Source: Cyclobacteriaceae bacterium (lineage in GTDB: Bacteria; Bacteroidota; Bacteroidia; Cytophagales; Cyclobacteriaceae). Taken from it: a stretch of 64,000 bases of DNA. Location of the stretch: positions 2,228,567-2,292,566 of the forward strand of contig JABFRS010000001.1 of NCBI GenBank assembly GCA_013141055.1, written 5' to 3'. Every line of letters begins with the position of its first letter. Position 1 is the stretch's first letter. The translations under genes were made by a program, and so were the position numbers. The notes below the pieces were generated by a model. The model was not told the origin of the DNA. It ran no database searches and saw only the letters and a program-made list of their open reading frames with translations. Of the stretch, positions 25,743 through 35,163 are shown one piece after another.

Positions 25743-27125
25743 ATGGCGCAAAAAAGTCGATTCCGTACAACCTCTGGCCCTACCGCCAACAGGTCAGAAA
25801 AATTCAAAAAAAAATCTCAGCGGGATAAGGAAGCTTCGCGTGGTGGTGACTCTTCTTTCAAAAAAAGCAGCAGCTCATCGGACCGCAAACCGCCCTTCAA
25901 GAAATCATTCGGAGGAGGCAAACCATTTCAAAAGAGAGACTTCAAAGATAAAGGTGACAGCGCTCCAAGATCATTCGGAGGAGAAAGAGATTCAAAAGAT
26001 TCAGCGGAAAGAAAGCCATCGTATTCACGCGGATCAGGAGCTCAGAAAAGGAATTTTAAAGACAAGGAAAGCGGTAAAGACTCCAAAGATTTTTCAGAAA
26101 GAAAACCAAAATCATTTTCAAGAAATCCTGATCTTCAGAAAAGAGATTATAAGGATAAAGGACCATCAACACCCCGATCTTTTGATGCAGATAAGGGATC
26201 AAAGGATTTTTCAGAAAGGAAGCCAAAATCATTCTCCCGCGAAGATTCAGCACCTTTTAAGGCAAAACGACCACGTACAGATTCACCGGATTCAGTCCGA
26301 TCAAAAAGAAGTTTTGATGAAAAGGATTCAAAACCTGCAGGCAAGAAACCTTTCAATGGACCTAAAGGAAAATCTTTTGAAGAAAGATCCCCTGAATATG
26401 CTTCTGAGCAAACAGAAGATCTGATCAGATTAAATAAATTCATTTCCAACAGTGGTATTTGTTCCCGTCGTGAAGCGGATGATCTCATTACAATGGGACT
26501 GATTACAGTAAACGGAAAATCTGTTACTGAATTAGGCTATAAAGTAAAACGCACCGACGATGTTCGTCATGATGGTAAAAGATTAAAAGCTGAAAAACCA
26601 GTTTATATTTTATTGAACAAGCCCAAAGGATTCATTACAACTACTGATGATCCACAAGATCGCAACACGGTCATGAATTTGATTGAAGGAGCTTGTAAAG
26701 AACGCGTATATCCGGTAGGAAGATTAGATCGGAATACATCAGGACTTTTGCTTCTGACCAATGACGGCGACCTTACGGAAAAACTTTCCCACCCAAAGCA
26801 TAACATAAAGAAGATCTATAAGGCTGAGCTTGACAGAGCCCTCACCAAAAATGATTTTCAAAAAATCCTTGAAGGTGTTCGTCTAGAAGAAGGAAAAGCA
26901 ATGGTGGATGATCTTGCCATGGTTTCAGACGATGGTAAAACGGTTGGACTTGAAATTCATATCGGCTGGAATCGTATCGTCAGAAGAATTTTTGAAGCAC
27001 TGGGTTATGAGGTAGTAAAACTGGATCGTTCTGTTTATGCTACGCTCGATAAAAAAGATTTGCCGCGTGGCCATTGGAGATTCCTTCGCCAGGATGAAGT
27101 GATCCGGCTAAAGCATTTTCAATAA
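25743..27125 (+). CDS. RsuA/RluB-family rRNA pseudouridine synthase with long charged N-terminal extension
   Basis: 460 residues. The catalytic part begins with an S4 RNA-binding domain (RLNKFISNSGICSRREAD, from residue 229), then the synthase domain with catalytic Asp329 in GRLDRNTSG and the KIYKAELD strand; C-terminus as in RluB (modifies 23S rRNA near 2605 in E. coli). The first ~225 residues are a Lys/Ser/Arg/Asp-rich, probably disordered extension containing repeated units such as DFSERKPKSFSR. Such tails are frequent in Bacteroidota RNA-binding proteins and probably add RNA affinity. Follows scpB by 43 bases. Confidence 0.9.
   Translation: MAQKSRFRTTSGPTANRSEKFKKKSQRDKEASRGGDSSFKKSSSSSDRKPPFKKSFGGGKPFQKRDFKDKGDSAPRSFGGERDSKDSAERKPSYSRGSGAQKRNFKDKESGKDSKDFSERKPKSFSRNPDLQKRDYKDKGPSTPRSFDADKGSKDFSERKPKSFSREDSAPFKAKRPRTDSPDSVRSKRSFDEKDSKPAGKKPFNGPKGKSFEERSPEYASEQTEDLIRLNKFISNSGICSRREADDLITMGLITVNGKSVTELGYKVKRTDDVRHDGKRLKAEKPVYILLNKPKGFITTTDDPQDRNTVMNLIEGACKERVYPVGRLDRNTSGLLLLTNDGDLTEKLSHPKHNIKKIYKAELDRALTKNDFQKILEGVRLEEGKAMVDDLAMVSDDGKTVGLEIHIGWNRIVRRIFEALGYEVVKLDRSVYATLDKKDLPRGHWRFLRQDEVIRLKHFQ
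26085..26240 (+). repeat. Two direct copies of a 39-base coding repeat in the RluB-like extension
   Basis: Positions 26085-26123 and 26202-26240 both encode KDFSERKPKSFSR with only synonymous differences. Looser related units (RDFKDKG, RNFKDKE, RDYKDKG) are spread between them and upstream, so the extension grew by repeat expansion. Confidence 0.65.
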
Positions 27126-27170
27126 CGCTTCACATCTCGTTGTTTTTGTAAATCAAAATCTGATCAAGGT

Positions 27171-28040
27171 ATGCGCGTTGGAATACACGGAAAAGATTTT
27201 CAGCAAAAGTCGCCTCTCTTCATTGAGCAGATTCTTACCCGCTTGAGTCGTTACAAAGCCGACATCTTTGTTTCATCAAAATTTTACAAACAGTTCAGAT
27301 CGCATCAGGATTTTAAACTGAAAGTTTTTGAACACGGCGACAATCTTAAGAATCTGGATTTTTTTCTTTCAATAGGCGGCGATGGAACATTACTGGAATC
27401 CGTCACCTACATTGGTAAAAGCGAAATACCAATACTGGGTGTTAATACAGGAAGACTTGGATTTCTCGCTACACTTCATCGTGACGGAATAGAAGTCGCA
27501 CTCGATAATCTATTCAGTAAAAGATATTCTGTGGATGAACGTGTGATGCTTTCACTTGTATCAGATCCAAAATTATTTACAGGTCTCAATTTTGCATTGA
27601 ATGATTTTACCATCATGAAGAAAGATACATCTTCCATGATCACGGTTCATGTTTCTGTTGATGGCGAACTATTGAATTCATATTGGGCGGATGGTGTGGT
27701 AGTTTCAACACCTACAGGTTCTACTGGCTACTCGCTTAGTTGTGGAGGTCCGCTGGTATTCCCTGAATCAGAAAGCTTTGTTGTTACACCTGTTAGTCCT
27801 CATAACCTTACCGCGCGCCCAATTGTGGTGTCAGATCAATCGGAGTTGACGTTTAAAATCGAAGGACGCAGCAAGAAATTTTTGGTATCTCTTGATTCAC
27901 GATTCGAAACTGTGGATGAGAAAGTGAAGCTTAAAATAAAGAAGGAGAGATTCAAAGCACACATCATTCAACTTCCAGGTCAGCATTATTTTAAGACCCT
28001 CCGTCAAAAACTCAACTGGGGTTTAGACATTAGAAACTAG
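27171..28040 (+). CDS. nadK: NAD kinase
   Basis: 289 residues. Phosphorylates NAD to NADP with ATP or polyphosphate. The signature GGDGT is at residues 69-73 (LSIGGDGTLLESV), followed by NTGRLGFLA and the substrate loop TPTGSTGYSLSCGGP. The ATG at 27171 begins MRVGIHGKDF, a normal family start. Typically sits upstream of the uppS/bamA envelope block in Bacteroidota, as here. Confidence 0.95.
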   Translation: MRVGIHGKDFQQKSPLFIEQILTRLSRYKADIFVSSKFYKQFRSHQDFKLKVFEHGDNLKNLDFFLSIGGDGTLLESVTYIGKSEIPILGVNTGRLGFLATLHRDGIEVALDNLFSKRYSVDERVMLSLVSDPKLFTGLNFALNDFTIMKKDTSSMITVHVSVDGELLNSYWADGVVVSTPTGSTGYSLSCGGPLVFPESESFVVTPVSPHNLTARPIVVSDQSELTFKIEGRSKKFLVSLDSRFETVDEKVKLKIKKERFKAHIIQLPGQHYFKTLRQKLNWGLDIRN

Positions 28041-28090
28041 CCGAACAGTCGTTTTGGTGATTACCAAAGGCCGTTTTGAGGGATGAATCC

Positions 28091-28121
28091 TGTGGAGAGA
28101 GTATTTAATTTTATACCTTTG
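28091..28121 (+). promoter_or_regulatory. Bacteroidota promoter of the envelope block
   Basis: TGTG (28091-28094, one mismatch to TTTG), 19-base spacer, TACCTTTG (28114-28121, exact TAnnTTTG). The first ATG is 23 bases downstream at 28145. Confidence 0.55.
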
Positions 28122-28144
28122 CTATTCTTCAAAAGTCTTTCAGT

Positions 28145-29200
28145 ATGAGAAAGTTGTGGTTTGTGCTGATTTGTTTCCTGCTGATGATAGGCGTGAGCGA
28201 TTCCTATGCCCAGTTTAACAGGAAAGGCATCAAGAAGACAAATAAGAGAATAGCTTCTTATCGTGGAGCTAAAACCGGCTTTGGTGGCCAAAAGATTTAT
28301 AATTCAATTGCAATCTCTGTCAATGCCTTGAATTATTATGGAGACCTTTCTCCTTCTCCAGGAAGAATCAGCACAGATATTTCATTTACTTCTCCTGGTA
28401 TTGGTATTTCGTATACTCGTCGTTTTGGTCCAAGATGGGCGGTTCAGGCTCAATTCATGTTTGGAACTTTGAAGGGTTCTGATTCAGAATCTGCAAGCAA
28501 GGTTGATCCTACCAGCGGCGCTTACCGATACAATCGTAATCTTTCATTCCGTAATCAGATCAAGGAATTATCTGTTGTTGCAATTGTAGACTTGTTCGAC
28601 AATCAAGGTACTTATATGAGTCGTGTGAAGTGGACACCATATGTATATCTTGGATTCGCCGCCTTCCTTCACAATCCACAAGCTATTGCTCCGGCAAGAG
28701 ATCTCTATGGTGCTGCATTGCCACAAGCAGGTCAGTATGTTGACTTACGTGACCTAGGAACAGAAGGACAATATTCTACTCTGAATGCTACAGATGCCAA
28801 TTATGGCATCAAGCCATACTCACTCTTTCAAGCTGCGATTCCCTTCGGAATTGGCGCAAGATTTCGTTTAAACGAGGTTTTGGACTTGTCTGCTGACATT
28901 GGATTCCGCTACACATTTACCGATTACCTGGACGATGTAAGTGCTAATTATGTTGACCTTGGAAGACTTAATAGTCCTCTTGCTCAGGCAATGTCATACC
29001 GCACAAACGAACTTCCAGGGATGCCTCTTCATCCAACAGCTGAAGTCGGAAACAATGGAATCGTAACGGAAGCAGGCTATGGAAGCGAGTACCCAACGAA
29101 TAAAAGAGGAGGAAAGAATGAAAATGATATCTACATGGTCACAAGAATTCAGCTTTCCTACGTTATAAGTCCATCGTTTCACCGAGCAAAATTCAGATGA
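28145..29200 (+). CDS. DUF6089-type outer-membrane beta-barrel protein (copy 1)
   Basis: 351 residues with signal peptide MRKLWFVLICFLLMIGVSDSYAQ. After a basic linker (KKTNKRIASYRG), beta-strand-rich sequence begins (AISVNALNYYGDLSP, GIGISYTRRFGPRWA) and ends with strand-like IQLSYVISPSF. Size and place directly before uppS/bamA match the DUF6089 proteins common in Bacteroidota, which are predicted outer-membrane barrels of unknown role. Overlaps copy 2 by four bases. Confidence 0.8.
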   Translation: MRKLWFVLICFLLMIGVSDSYAQFNRKGIKKTNKRIASYRGAKTGFGGQKIYNSIAISVNALNYYGDLSPSPGRISTDISFTSPGIGISYTRRFGPRWAVQAQFMFGTLKGSDSESASKVDPTSGAYRYNRNLSFRNQIKELSVVAIVDLFDNQGTYMSRVKWTPYVYLGFAAFLHNPQAIAPARDLYGAALPQAGQYVDLRDLGTEGQYSTLNATDANYGIKPYSLFQAAIPFGIGARFRLNEVLDLSADIGFRYTFTDYLDDVSANYVDLGRLNSPLAQAMSYRTNELPGMPLHPTAEVGNNGIVTEAGYGSEYPTNKRGGKNENDIYMVTRIQLSYVISPSFHRAKFR

Positions 29201-29904
29201 TGCTACTGGAAAAGCCTTCCAGTCTTTTTGTTGGTCTTCTCATCATTTTCAACATCTCAACAGGTGCTGCACAGATTACTCAGCGCTCTGAAGTAGGGAT
29301 TGGTGTTGGCACCTTTAACTATACCGGCGATTTAGTACGGTCTTACAATTTTTCTTTTTCTCAACCTGCCGCAACGATCTTCTATCGATCCAACATAAGT
29401 AAAGTTGTAAGTTTTCGGGCATCACTGACAGCGGGAAATCTTAAAGCAGATGACAAAAGTGCTCCCATTGATGCTTTTGCAACAAAAAGAAATGCATCCT
29501 TCGATGTTTTCCTATCAGAACTATCAGGCGTTTATGAATATCACTTTCTTGATTGGAGAGATACCAAACGAAGATTGAGATATACACCCTACCTTTTTGC
29601 AGGCCTGGCCTTGTTCAACATTTCCGGAGTTCCATCAAAAACAGCAGAGTACAGCAATGTGCAGATGTCCATACCTTTTGGTGGAGGGATGAAATATGTC
29701 CTTAACCCAAAATACTATCTCTCCCTTGAATTTGGGGTCAGAAAGACCTTTTTTGACTATCTGGACAATGTTTCTGATGCAGATATCAGCTCTAAAAATT
29801 ATCAGTACGGAAATAAATTTGATACTGATACCTACTATTTCATTGGTTTTACCATCACCCGCACCTTTTACGACATTCCCTGCCCAACGAATCCCTACCG
29901 ATAG
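29197..29904 (+). CDS. DUF6089-type outer-membrane beta-barrel protein (copy 2)
   Basis: 235 residues. Signal peptide ending around GAAQ, then strands such as EVGIGVGTFNYTGDLVR and FGVRKTFFDYLDNVSD. FRYTFTDYLDDVSA in copy 1 is the corresponding segment, so the two tandem genes are paralogues. The ATG at 29197 overlaps the end of copy 1 (ATGA). Likely an outer-membrane protein co-produced with BamA; role unknown. Confidence 0.78.
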   Translation: MMLLEKPSSLFVGLLIIFNISTGAAQITQRSEVGIGVGTFNYTGDLVRSYNFSFSQPAATIFYRSNISKVVSFRASLTAGNLKADDKSAPIDAFATKRNASFDVFLSELSGVYEYHFLDWRDTKRRLRYTPYLFAGLALFNISGVPSKTAEYSNVQMSIPFGGGMKYVLNPKYYLSLEFGVRKTFFDYLDNVSDADISSKNYQYGNKFDTDTYYFIGFTITRTFYDIPCPTNPYR

Positions 29905-29997
29905 GGGATCATCGAGACAACTATTTTTAAGTTAATTCCATCTAGGTAAGTCACCGTTTGTCAGCTAGTTGATAGTGTTTAAATGTCGGAAATAGGC

Positions 29998-30005
29998 TAC
30001 TTTTG
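29998..30005 (+). promoter_or_regulatory. Putative -7 promoter element before uppS (TACTTTTG)
   Basis: Exact TAnnTTTG match located only 7 bases before the GTG at 30013. If used, transcription would begin at or next to the start codon. It lies inside the longer alternative reading frame that begins at ATG 29983. Confidence 0.45.
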
Positions 30006-30012
30006 CGCCCTT

Positions 30013-30756
30013 GTGGCTTCTTTAAAAGACAAAATTGATCCGGCTAACATGCCTCAGCACATTGCTATCATCATGGATGGCAACGGGCGCTGGGCTAAGA
30101 AAAAGGGTGCTGCCCGTATTTTCGGTCATAGAAATGCGATTCAGGCAGTCACAGACGTTACTGAGGGGTGCGGAGAATTAGGTGTTAAATACCTGACATT
30201 GTATGCCTTCAGCACCGAAAATTGGGGTCGGCCAAAAGAAGAGGTAGACGGATTGATGGAGCTGTTGGTAAATACCATAAAAAAAGAGATCAATAATCTG
30301 ATGGAGAACCGTGTGAGGCTTCAAACGATTGGTGACATCTCTCACTTGCCAAAGGCGTGTCAGAAAAATCTGGAGGAAGCAAAAGAGACAACGAAGAACA
30401 ATACAGGACTCACAGTTTTACTGGCCTTGAATTACAGTGGAAGATGGGAGATTTTAAAAGCAGCCAGGAAACTCGCTGCAGAAGCACAGCGTGGTCAATT
30501 GCATCCTGAAGACATTGATGAAAAAATGTTCTCCGGCCTTTTGGAAACAGCAAATGTTCCTGATCCTGAACTACTGATTCGTACCAGTGGAGAACTTAGG
30601 GTTAGTAATTTTTTACTCTGGCAGATCGCTTACACTGAATTATATATTACCGGAACGTTGTGGCCCGATTTCAGAAAGGAAGATTTATATGAGGCCATCT
30701 ATTCCTATCAACATCGTGAACGCAGATTTGGAAAAGTATTAGAACCGAATACCTGA
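30013..30756 (+). CDS. uppS: Isoprenyl transferase (undecaprenyl diphosphate synthase)
   Basis: 247 residues from GTG 30013. It condenses isopentenyl diphosphates onto farnesyl diphosphate in cis to make the lipid carrier for peptidoglycan and O-antigen. Motifs are HIAIIMDGNGRWAKK (catalytic Asp), FSTENWGRP and the C-terminal RTSGELRVSNFLLWQ block. An ATG at 29983 would add ten residues (MSEIGYFCAL), but the GTG gives the family-like start ASLKDKIDPANMPQHIA, and a promoter -7 box falls between the two, so GTG is preferred. Overlaps bamA by one base. Confidence 0.93.
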   Translation: MASLKDKIDPANMPQHIAIIMDGNGRWAKKKGAARIFGHRNAIQAVTDVTEGCGELGVKYLTLYAFSTENWGRPKEEVDGLMELLVNTIKKEINNLMENRVRLQTIGDISHLPKACQKNLEEAKETTKNNTGLTVLLALNYSGRWEILKAARKLAAEAQRGQLHPEDIDEKMFSGLLETANVPDPELLIRTSGELRVSNFLLWQIAYTELYITGTLWPDFRKEDLYEAIYSYQHRERRFGKVLEPNT

Positions 30757-33476
30757 TGAGAAGGATTTTTATTTTGTGTTTGCTGGTGGTATGCGGTTTT
30801 TCAACTGAAGCGCAGTTCCGGAGAGGTCGTGATAAAACGGATGCACCTGCTGAAGCAGCGAAACCCGATGCAGCAGCGTTTAACTATTCTAATCCATCTG
30901 AATTTATTATTGCAGGCATTGATATCACGGGACTTAATGTTCTTGATAAAAATGCAATGATCTCATTGACCGGATTGAAGATTGGTGATAAGATTAAGAT
31001 TCCTGGAGATCAGATTGCCACTGCCATTCGCAAGATGTGGAAGATGGGACTTGTTGGTGATATCTCGATCACTGTTGACAGGATCGAAGGTCAGAATGCA
31101 TACCTTCTTATAACACTTGCAGAGCGACCACGACTTACCGATTTCTATTTCACTGGGATATCAAAAGCAAAGCAGGCATCTCTGAAAGATGATCTAAAAC
31201 TTATTAAAGGAAAGATTGTCAATGACGCCGTTGTTCGCAATACGGAATTAACGGTGAAGAAATATTTCGCAAAGAAGGGCTTTCTTAACACTGAAGTAAA
31301 GATCAATCAGGAACAGGATACACTTAATCGTGGAGGAGTAAGATTAAGGATCGGAGTTGATCTTAAGACTAAAGTGAGAATCAATCAGATAATTTTTGAA
31401 GGCAATAACGAAGTCCAGGACGGAACTTTAAAAAAGAAGTTGAAAAAGACGCACGAACATGCGCGCTTCTCTCTTCATCGTGCTTTGTTGGCCGCCGTTC
31501 TCAATACACACCCACGTGAATATCGTGCGGCGCTTGACTCAAGCCGTAAAGTTGGATTCAAGGATGTAAAGGGCTTTATTCAACAGAATGTAAAACCTAA
31601 CATCTTCGCGTCATCAAAGTTTATCCGTTCTGATTTCGATGAGGATAAGAAAAAGATGATAGATTACTACAACACTCAAGGTTATCGTGATGCAGAAATC
31701 CTCTCAGATACAATCGTAAGGCATAATAAAAACAGTATTGATATAATATTTAAACTGTCAGAAGGAAGGAAATACTATTTCAGAAACATATTCTGGACAG
31801 GGAATTATCTTCACCCGGCATCTACATTAAATAAGATCCTTGATATCAAGAAGGGAGATGTTTACAACAAAGAAATGATTGACAGGAAAACCTCATTCAA
31901 TCCGAAGGGGGCTGACATCAGTGGACTTTATATGGATGATGGTTATTTGTTCTTCCGCGTAAATGCTGTTGAAGTTGCCATCGTCGGAGATTCGATTGAT
32001 CTTGAAATGAGAATCTTTGAAGGAGAGCAGGCGATCATTGATCGTGTGATCATCAGTGGAAATGAACGTACCAGTGATCACGTAATCCGTCGTGAGTTAA
32101 GCACTATCCCAGGGCAAAAATTCAGAAGATCAGACATCATAAGAACACAACAGTTGTTGTCTTCCATGGGATATTTCAATCCTCAGAAAATTGAACAGGA
32201 CATCAGACCTAATCAGGCAAATGGAACTGTTGATATTGAATGGAAAGTAGAAGAGCAATCCAATGACCAGGTACAACTTTCTGGTGGTTGGGGCGGATAC
32301 TATGGTTTTGTAGGAACGGTTGGACTTACGTTCAACAACTTCTCTATGCGCAACGTTGGACATTTTGAAAAATGGAAACCACTGCCAGTTGGAGATGGGC
32401 AGAAACTTTCACTTCAGGCACAGGCGAATGGTGCTTCGTTCCAGAGCTATTCACTCTCATTCACTGAGCCATGGTTAGGAGGTTCAAGACCTAATTCCTT
32501 TACGGTAAGTCTTTCTCATTCGATCTCAAGAAGACCGAATAGCAACTATCAATTCACAGATGACTTCTCATTGAAGCAAAGTGGAATAACACTTTCATTG
32601 GGGCGTCGTCTTGAATGGCCGGATAATTATTTCTCTCTTACAAACTCGGTTTCGTTCCTCGTTTATAACTACAACAACTATTTATACGGATCGACATCAT
32701 TGCCGGCTGTGGGGCAAACCAATAGTTTAACGTTTAATACAACACTTGCGAGAACCAGTATTGATAATCCAATGTTCCCAACATCTGGTTCAGAAATCAG
32801 ATTGAGTGTTTCGTTGACGCCACCGTATTCATTGTTCAGAAATGATAATTATGTAAAGGACATTAATGAGCGTTACAAATGGCTCGAGCTTCATAAATGG
32901 ATGTTTGACTCCAAATTTTATGTAAAGCTTCTGGGAAGTCAAAAACCTAACGGAAGAAGTCTTGTCATGGAGGCGAGGGCGCACATGGGCTTCATTGGAA
33001 GATATAATTCAAAATTGCCACAAGGACCGTTTGAAAGATTCTTCATGGGTGGTGCCGGTCTTGCCGGAGGATTCAACTCATATGTATTAGGGCAGGAAAT
33101 CGTAGGTCTGAGAGGTTATGCTGATAATCTTATCACTCCGCCATTGTATGCGTTGCGAAATGGAAATTCGGCTACTACCATTGAAGGAGGAATTGTTTAC
33201 GACAAATTCGTAATGGAATTAAGATATCCAATTTCTACCAGTCAGTCTGCCACGATATATACTTTCGTGTTTGGAGAAGCAGGAAACAACTGGGATAATT
33301 TCTATGAATTTAATCCGTTTAATTCCTATCGATCAGCAGGTTTCGGAGCACGCATCTTTATGCCAGCCTTTGGACTCATAGGACTAAACTGGGCTTACGG
33401 GTTTGACAAGATTAAAAACGCAACGGATATCAGCGGATCTCAATTCCATTTCACAATTGGTCAACAAATCCGTTAA
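30756..33476 (+). CDS. bamA: Outer-membrane protein assembly factor BamA
   Basis: 906 residues with signal peptide ending TEAQ. A run of POTRA domains (about residues 50-500, e.g. IAGIDITGLNVLDKNAM, RINQIIFEGNNEVQDG, IDRVIISGNERTSDHV) is followed by a 16-strand Omp85 barrel containing the conserved lock motif LRGY (VRGF equivalent). It inserts beta-barrel proteins into the outer membrane. A segment between POTRA repeats (~225-275, KKTHEHARFSLHRALLAAV) is an insertion usual in Bacteroidota. Followed 4 bases later by three Skp/OmpH chaperone genes, which deliver its substrates. Confidence 0.95.
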   Translation: MRRIFILCLLVVCGFSTEAQFRRGRDKTDAPAEAAKPDAAAFNYSNPSEFIIAGIDITGLNVLDKNAMISLTGLKIGDKIKIPGDQIATAIRKMWKMGLVGDISITVDRIEGQNAYLLITLAERPRLTDFYFTGISKAKQASLKDDLKLIKGKIVNDAVVRNTELTVKKYFAKKGFLNTEVKINQEQDTLNRGGVRLRIGVDLKTKVRINQIIFEGNNEVQDGTLKKKLKKTHEHARFSLHRALLAAVLNTHPREYRAALDSSRKVGFKDVKGFIQQNVKPNIFASSKFIRSDFDEDKKKMIDYYNTQGYRDAEILSDTIVRHNKNSIDIIFKLSEGRKYYFRNIFWTGNYLHPASTLNKILDIKKGDVYNKEMIDRKTSFNPKGADISGLYMDDGYLFFRVNAVEVAIVGDSIDLEMRIFEGEQAIIDRVIISGNERTSDHVIRRELSTIPGQKFRRSDIIRTQQLLSSMGYFNPQKIEQDIRPNQANGTVDIEWKVEEQSNDQVQLSGGWGGYYGFVGTVGLTFNNFSMRNVGHFEKWKPLPVGDGQKLSLQAQANGASFQSYSLSFTEPWLGGSRPNSFTVSLSHSISRRPNSNYQFTDDFSLKQSGITLSLGRRLEWPDNYFSLTNSVSFLVYNYNNYLYGSTSLPAVGQTNSLTFNTTLARTSIDNPMFPTSGSEIRLSVSLTPPYSLFRNDNYVKDINERYKWLELHKWMFDSKFYVKLLGSQKPNGRSLVMEARAHMGFIGRYNSKLPQGPFERFFMGGAGLAGGFNSYVLGQEIVGLRGYADNLITPPLYALRNGNSATTIEGGIVYDKFVMELRYPISTSQSATIYTFVFGEAGNNWDNFYEFNPFNSYRSAGFGARIFMPAFGLIGLNWAYGFDKIKNATDISGSQFHFTIGQQIR

Positions 33477-33479
33477 AAA

Positions 33480-34013
33480 ATGAAGGTTTTCGCAACAGTA
33501 GCAGTAATTCTATTATTCGGCCTGAATTTTGCCGAAGCACAGAAGTTCGGATACATCGACACAAACTTCATTCTGAGTAAAATGCCGGAGTATGCGAAAG
33601 CTCAAAGTGAGATTGATCAGCTTTCAAGCGGGTGGCAAAAGGAAGTTGAAGACATGTCGAAGAATGTGGAAGCTCTTTATTCTTCATTGAAAGCAGAGGA
33701 AGTGCTTTTGACAGACGAGATGAAGGCTGAGCGTCTTGAGGCGATTCATAAAAAAGAAGCTGATTTGAAAGAATATCAGCGTAAAGTTTTTGGGTTTGGT
33801 GGTCTATTGTTTTTGAAAAAACAGGAATTGGTTAAACCTTTGCAGGATAAAGTATTTGATGCAGTTGAGAAAGTCGCGAAACAAAATCGTTTGGCGATCA
33901 TCTTCGATAAATCAGGTGAGCTTGTAATGATCTATACTGACCCTCGTCATGATTATACAGACTTTGTTTTGGAAGAACTTGGATTAGGTGATCCGAATGA
34001 TAGAATTAAGTAA
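33480..34013 (+). CDS. OmpH/Skp-family periplasmic chaperone (copy 1)
   Basis: 177 residues with signal peptide (ends around NFAEAQ). The N-terminus of the mature chain (FGYIDTNFILSKMPEY) and the coiled-coil tentacle (DEMKAERLEAIHKKEADLKEYQRK) are typical for Skp. Binds unfolded outer-membrane proteins and hands them to BamA. Directly follows bamA by 3 bases. Confidence 0.9.
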   Translation: MKVFATVAVILLFGLNFAEAQKFGYIDTNFILSKMPEYAKAQSEIDQLSSGWQKEVEDMSKNVEALYSSLKAEEVLLTDEMKAERLEAIHKKEADLKEYQRKVFGFGGLLFLKKQELVKPLQDKVFDAVEKVAKQNRLAIIFDKSGELVMIYTDPRHDYTDFVLEELGLGDPNDRIK

Positions 34014-34023
34014 TAAACGTTAT

Positions 34024-34563
34024 ATGAGAATTTTTGCTTTTGTTTTTTTTGCGTTCATTTCTACGGTAACATTTGCTCAAACCGAAGCGAAATACGGTTT
34101 TGCTGATTGGGAAACCATTCTGTTAAAAATGCCGGAAACGAAGCAAATTGAAAATAACCTGAAGATCCACAGTGATCAACTGAAGGCGCAGCTCGATGCT
34201 AAGTACAAAGAGTATGAGGCAAAGTACAAAGCATATCAGGCTGGAGGCGCAACCATGTTAGATGCTGTTCGTCAGGACAAAGAAGCAGAACTTACTCAAA
34301 TGCAGCAGAATATTCAGAAGTTTCAACAGGATGCTCAGACCTCTATGCAAAAGAAACAAAATGATTTAATGGAGCCTGTGTTTGTTAAAATTTCTAAAGC
34401 GATAAAAGAGGTTTCAAAGGAGCATGGCTTTACGTTTGTGTTCACAGCAAAATCACTTGGTGGTGAAGACATTCTTCTCTACAGTGATGAAAAGTATGAC
34501 ATCTCACCTCTTGTCTTAAAGAAATTTGGCATTTTGCCAACCACTACCGCAGCAACTAAATAA
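34024..34563 (+). CDS. OmpH/Skp-family periplasmic chaperone (copy 2)
   Basis: 179 residues from the ATG at 34024 (MRIFAFVFFAFISTVTFAQ, signal peptide). The frame is open from 33988, but that part overlaps copy 1 and is not signal-like. KYGFADWETILLKMPE and the coiled coil rich in QLDAKYKEYEAKYKAYQ define the family. Closely related to copy 3. Confidence 0.9.
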   Translation: MRIFAFVFFAFISTVTFAQTEAKYGFADWETILLKMPETKQIENNLKIHSDQLKAQLDAKYKEYEAKYKAYQAGGATMLDAVRQDKEAELTQMQQNIQKFQQDAQTSMQKKQNDLMEPVFVKISKAIKEVSKEHGFTFVFTAKSLGGEDILLYSDEKYDISPLVLKKFGILPTTTAATK

Positions 34564-34602
34564 TTTTAAAAAACAGAATACCCAAATAAATTAAAACCGA
34601 AC

Positions 34603-35148
34603 ATGAGAACTGCATTTATTCTTTTATTGACCCTGTTCTCGTCTGTAGCATTCGCGCAGACGGCACAAAAGATAGGGTATGCCGACTGGGAATATATCTT
34701 TAGCCAGATGCCCGAGTCAAAACAAATTGACAATGAATTAAAAACTCACGGCACACAACTTGAAGCTCAGTTGAAGGCTAAGTATTCTGAGTACGAAGCA
34801 AAATTGAAAACATATCAGTCAACAGCAGCTACCATGCTTGATGCAGTCCGCAAGGATAAGGAAACAGAATTGACTCAACTCCAGGAGAACATCCAGAAGT
34901 TTCAACAGGATGCACAAACATCCTTGCAGAAGAAACAAACAACTCTGATGGCCCCGATCTATACTAAAGTAGGAAAGGCAATTGAAGATGCTGCCAAGGA
35001 AAATGGTTACTCATTTATTTTTGCACCTCAAATGCCACAAGGCGGTGATATCCTTCTTTACAGTGATGAAAAGTTTGATATCTCTTTGCTTGTATTAAAG
35101 AAATTGGGAATTACCCCTGCCCCGTCAACAGCGGTGACACCGAAGTAA
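34603..35148 (+). CDS. OmpH/Skp-family periplasmic chaperone (copy 3)
   Basis: 181 residues; signal peptide MRTAFILLLTLFSSVAFAQ. It is a recent duplicate of copy 2: IGYADWEYIFSQMPESKQI versus YGFADWETILLKMPETKQI, and both share ENIQ/QNIQKFQQDAQTS blocks and a YSDEKFDIS/YSDEKYDIS end. Last gene of the envelope operon before a terminator. Confidence 0.9.
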   Translation: MRTAFILLLTLFSSVAFAQTAQKIGYADWEYIFSQMPESKQIDNELKTHGTQLEAQLKAKYSEYEAKLKTYQSTAATMLDAVRKDKETELTQLQENIQKFQQDAQTSLQKKQTTLMAPIYTKVGKAIEDAAKENGYSFIFAPQMPQGGDILLYSDEKFDISLLVLKKLGITPAPSTAVTPK

Positions 35149-35163
35149 AAAACATTGTACATG

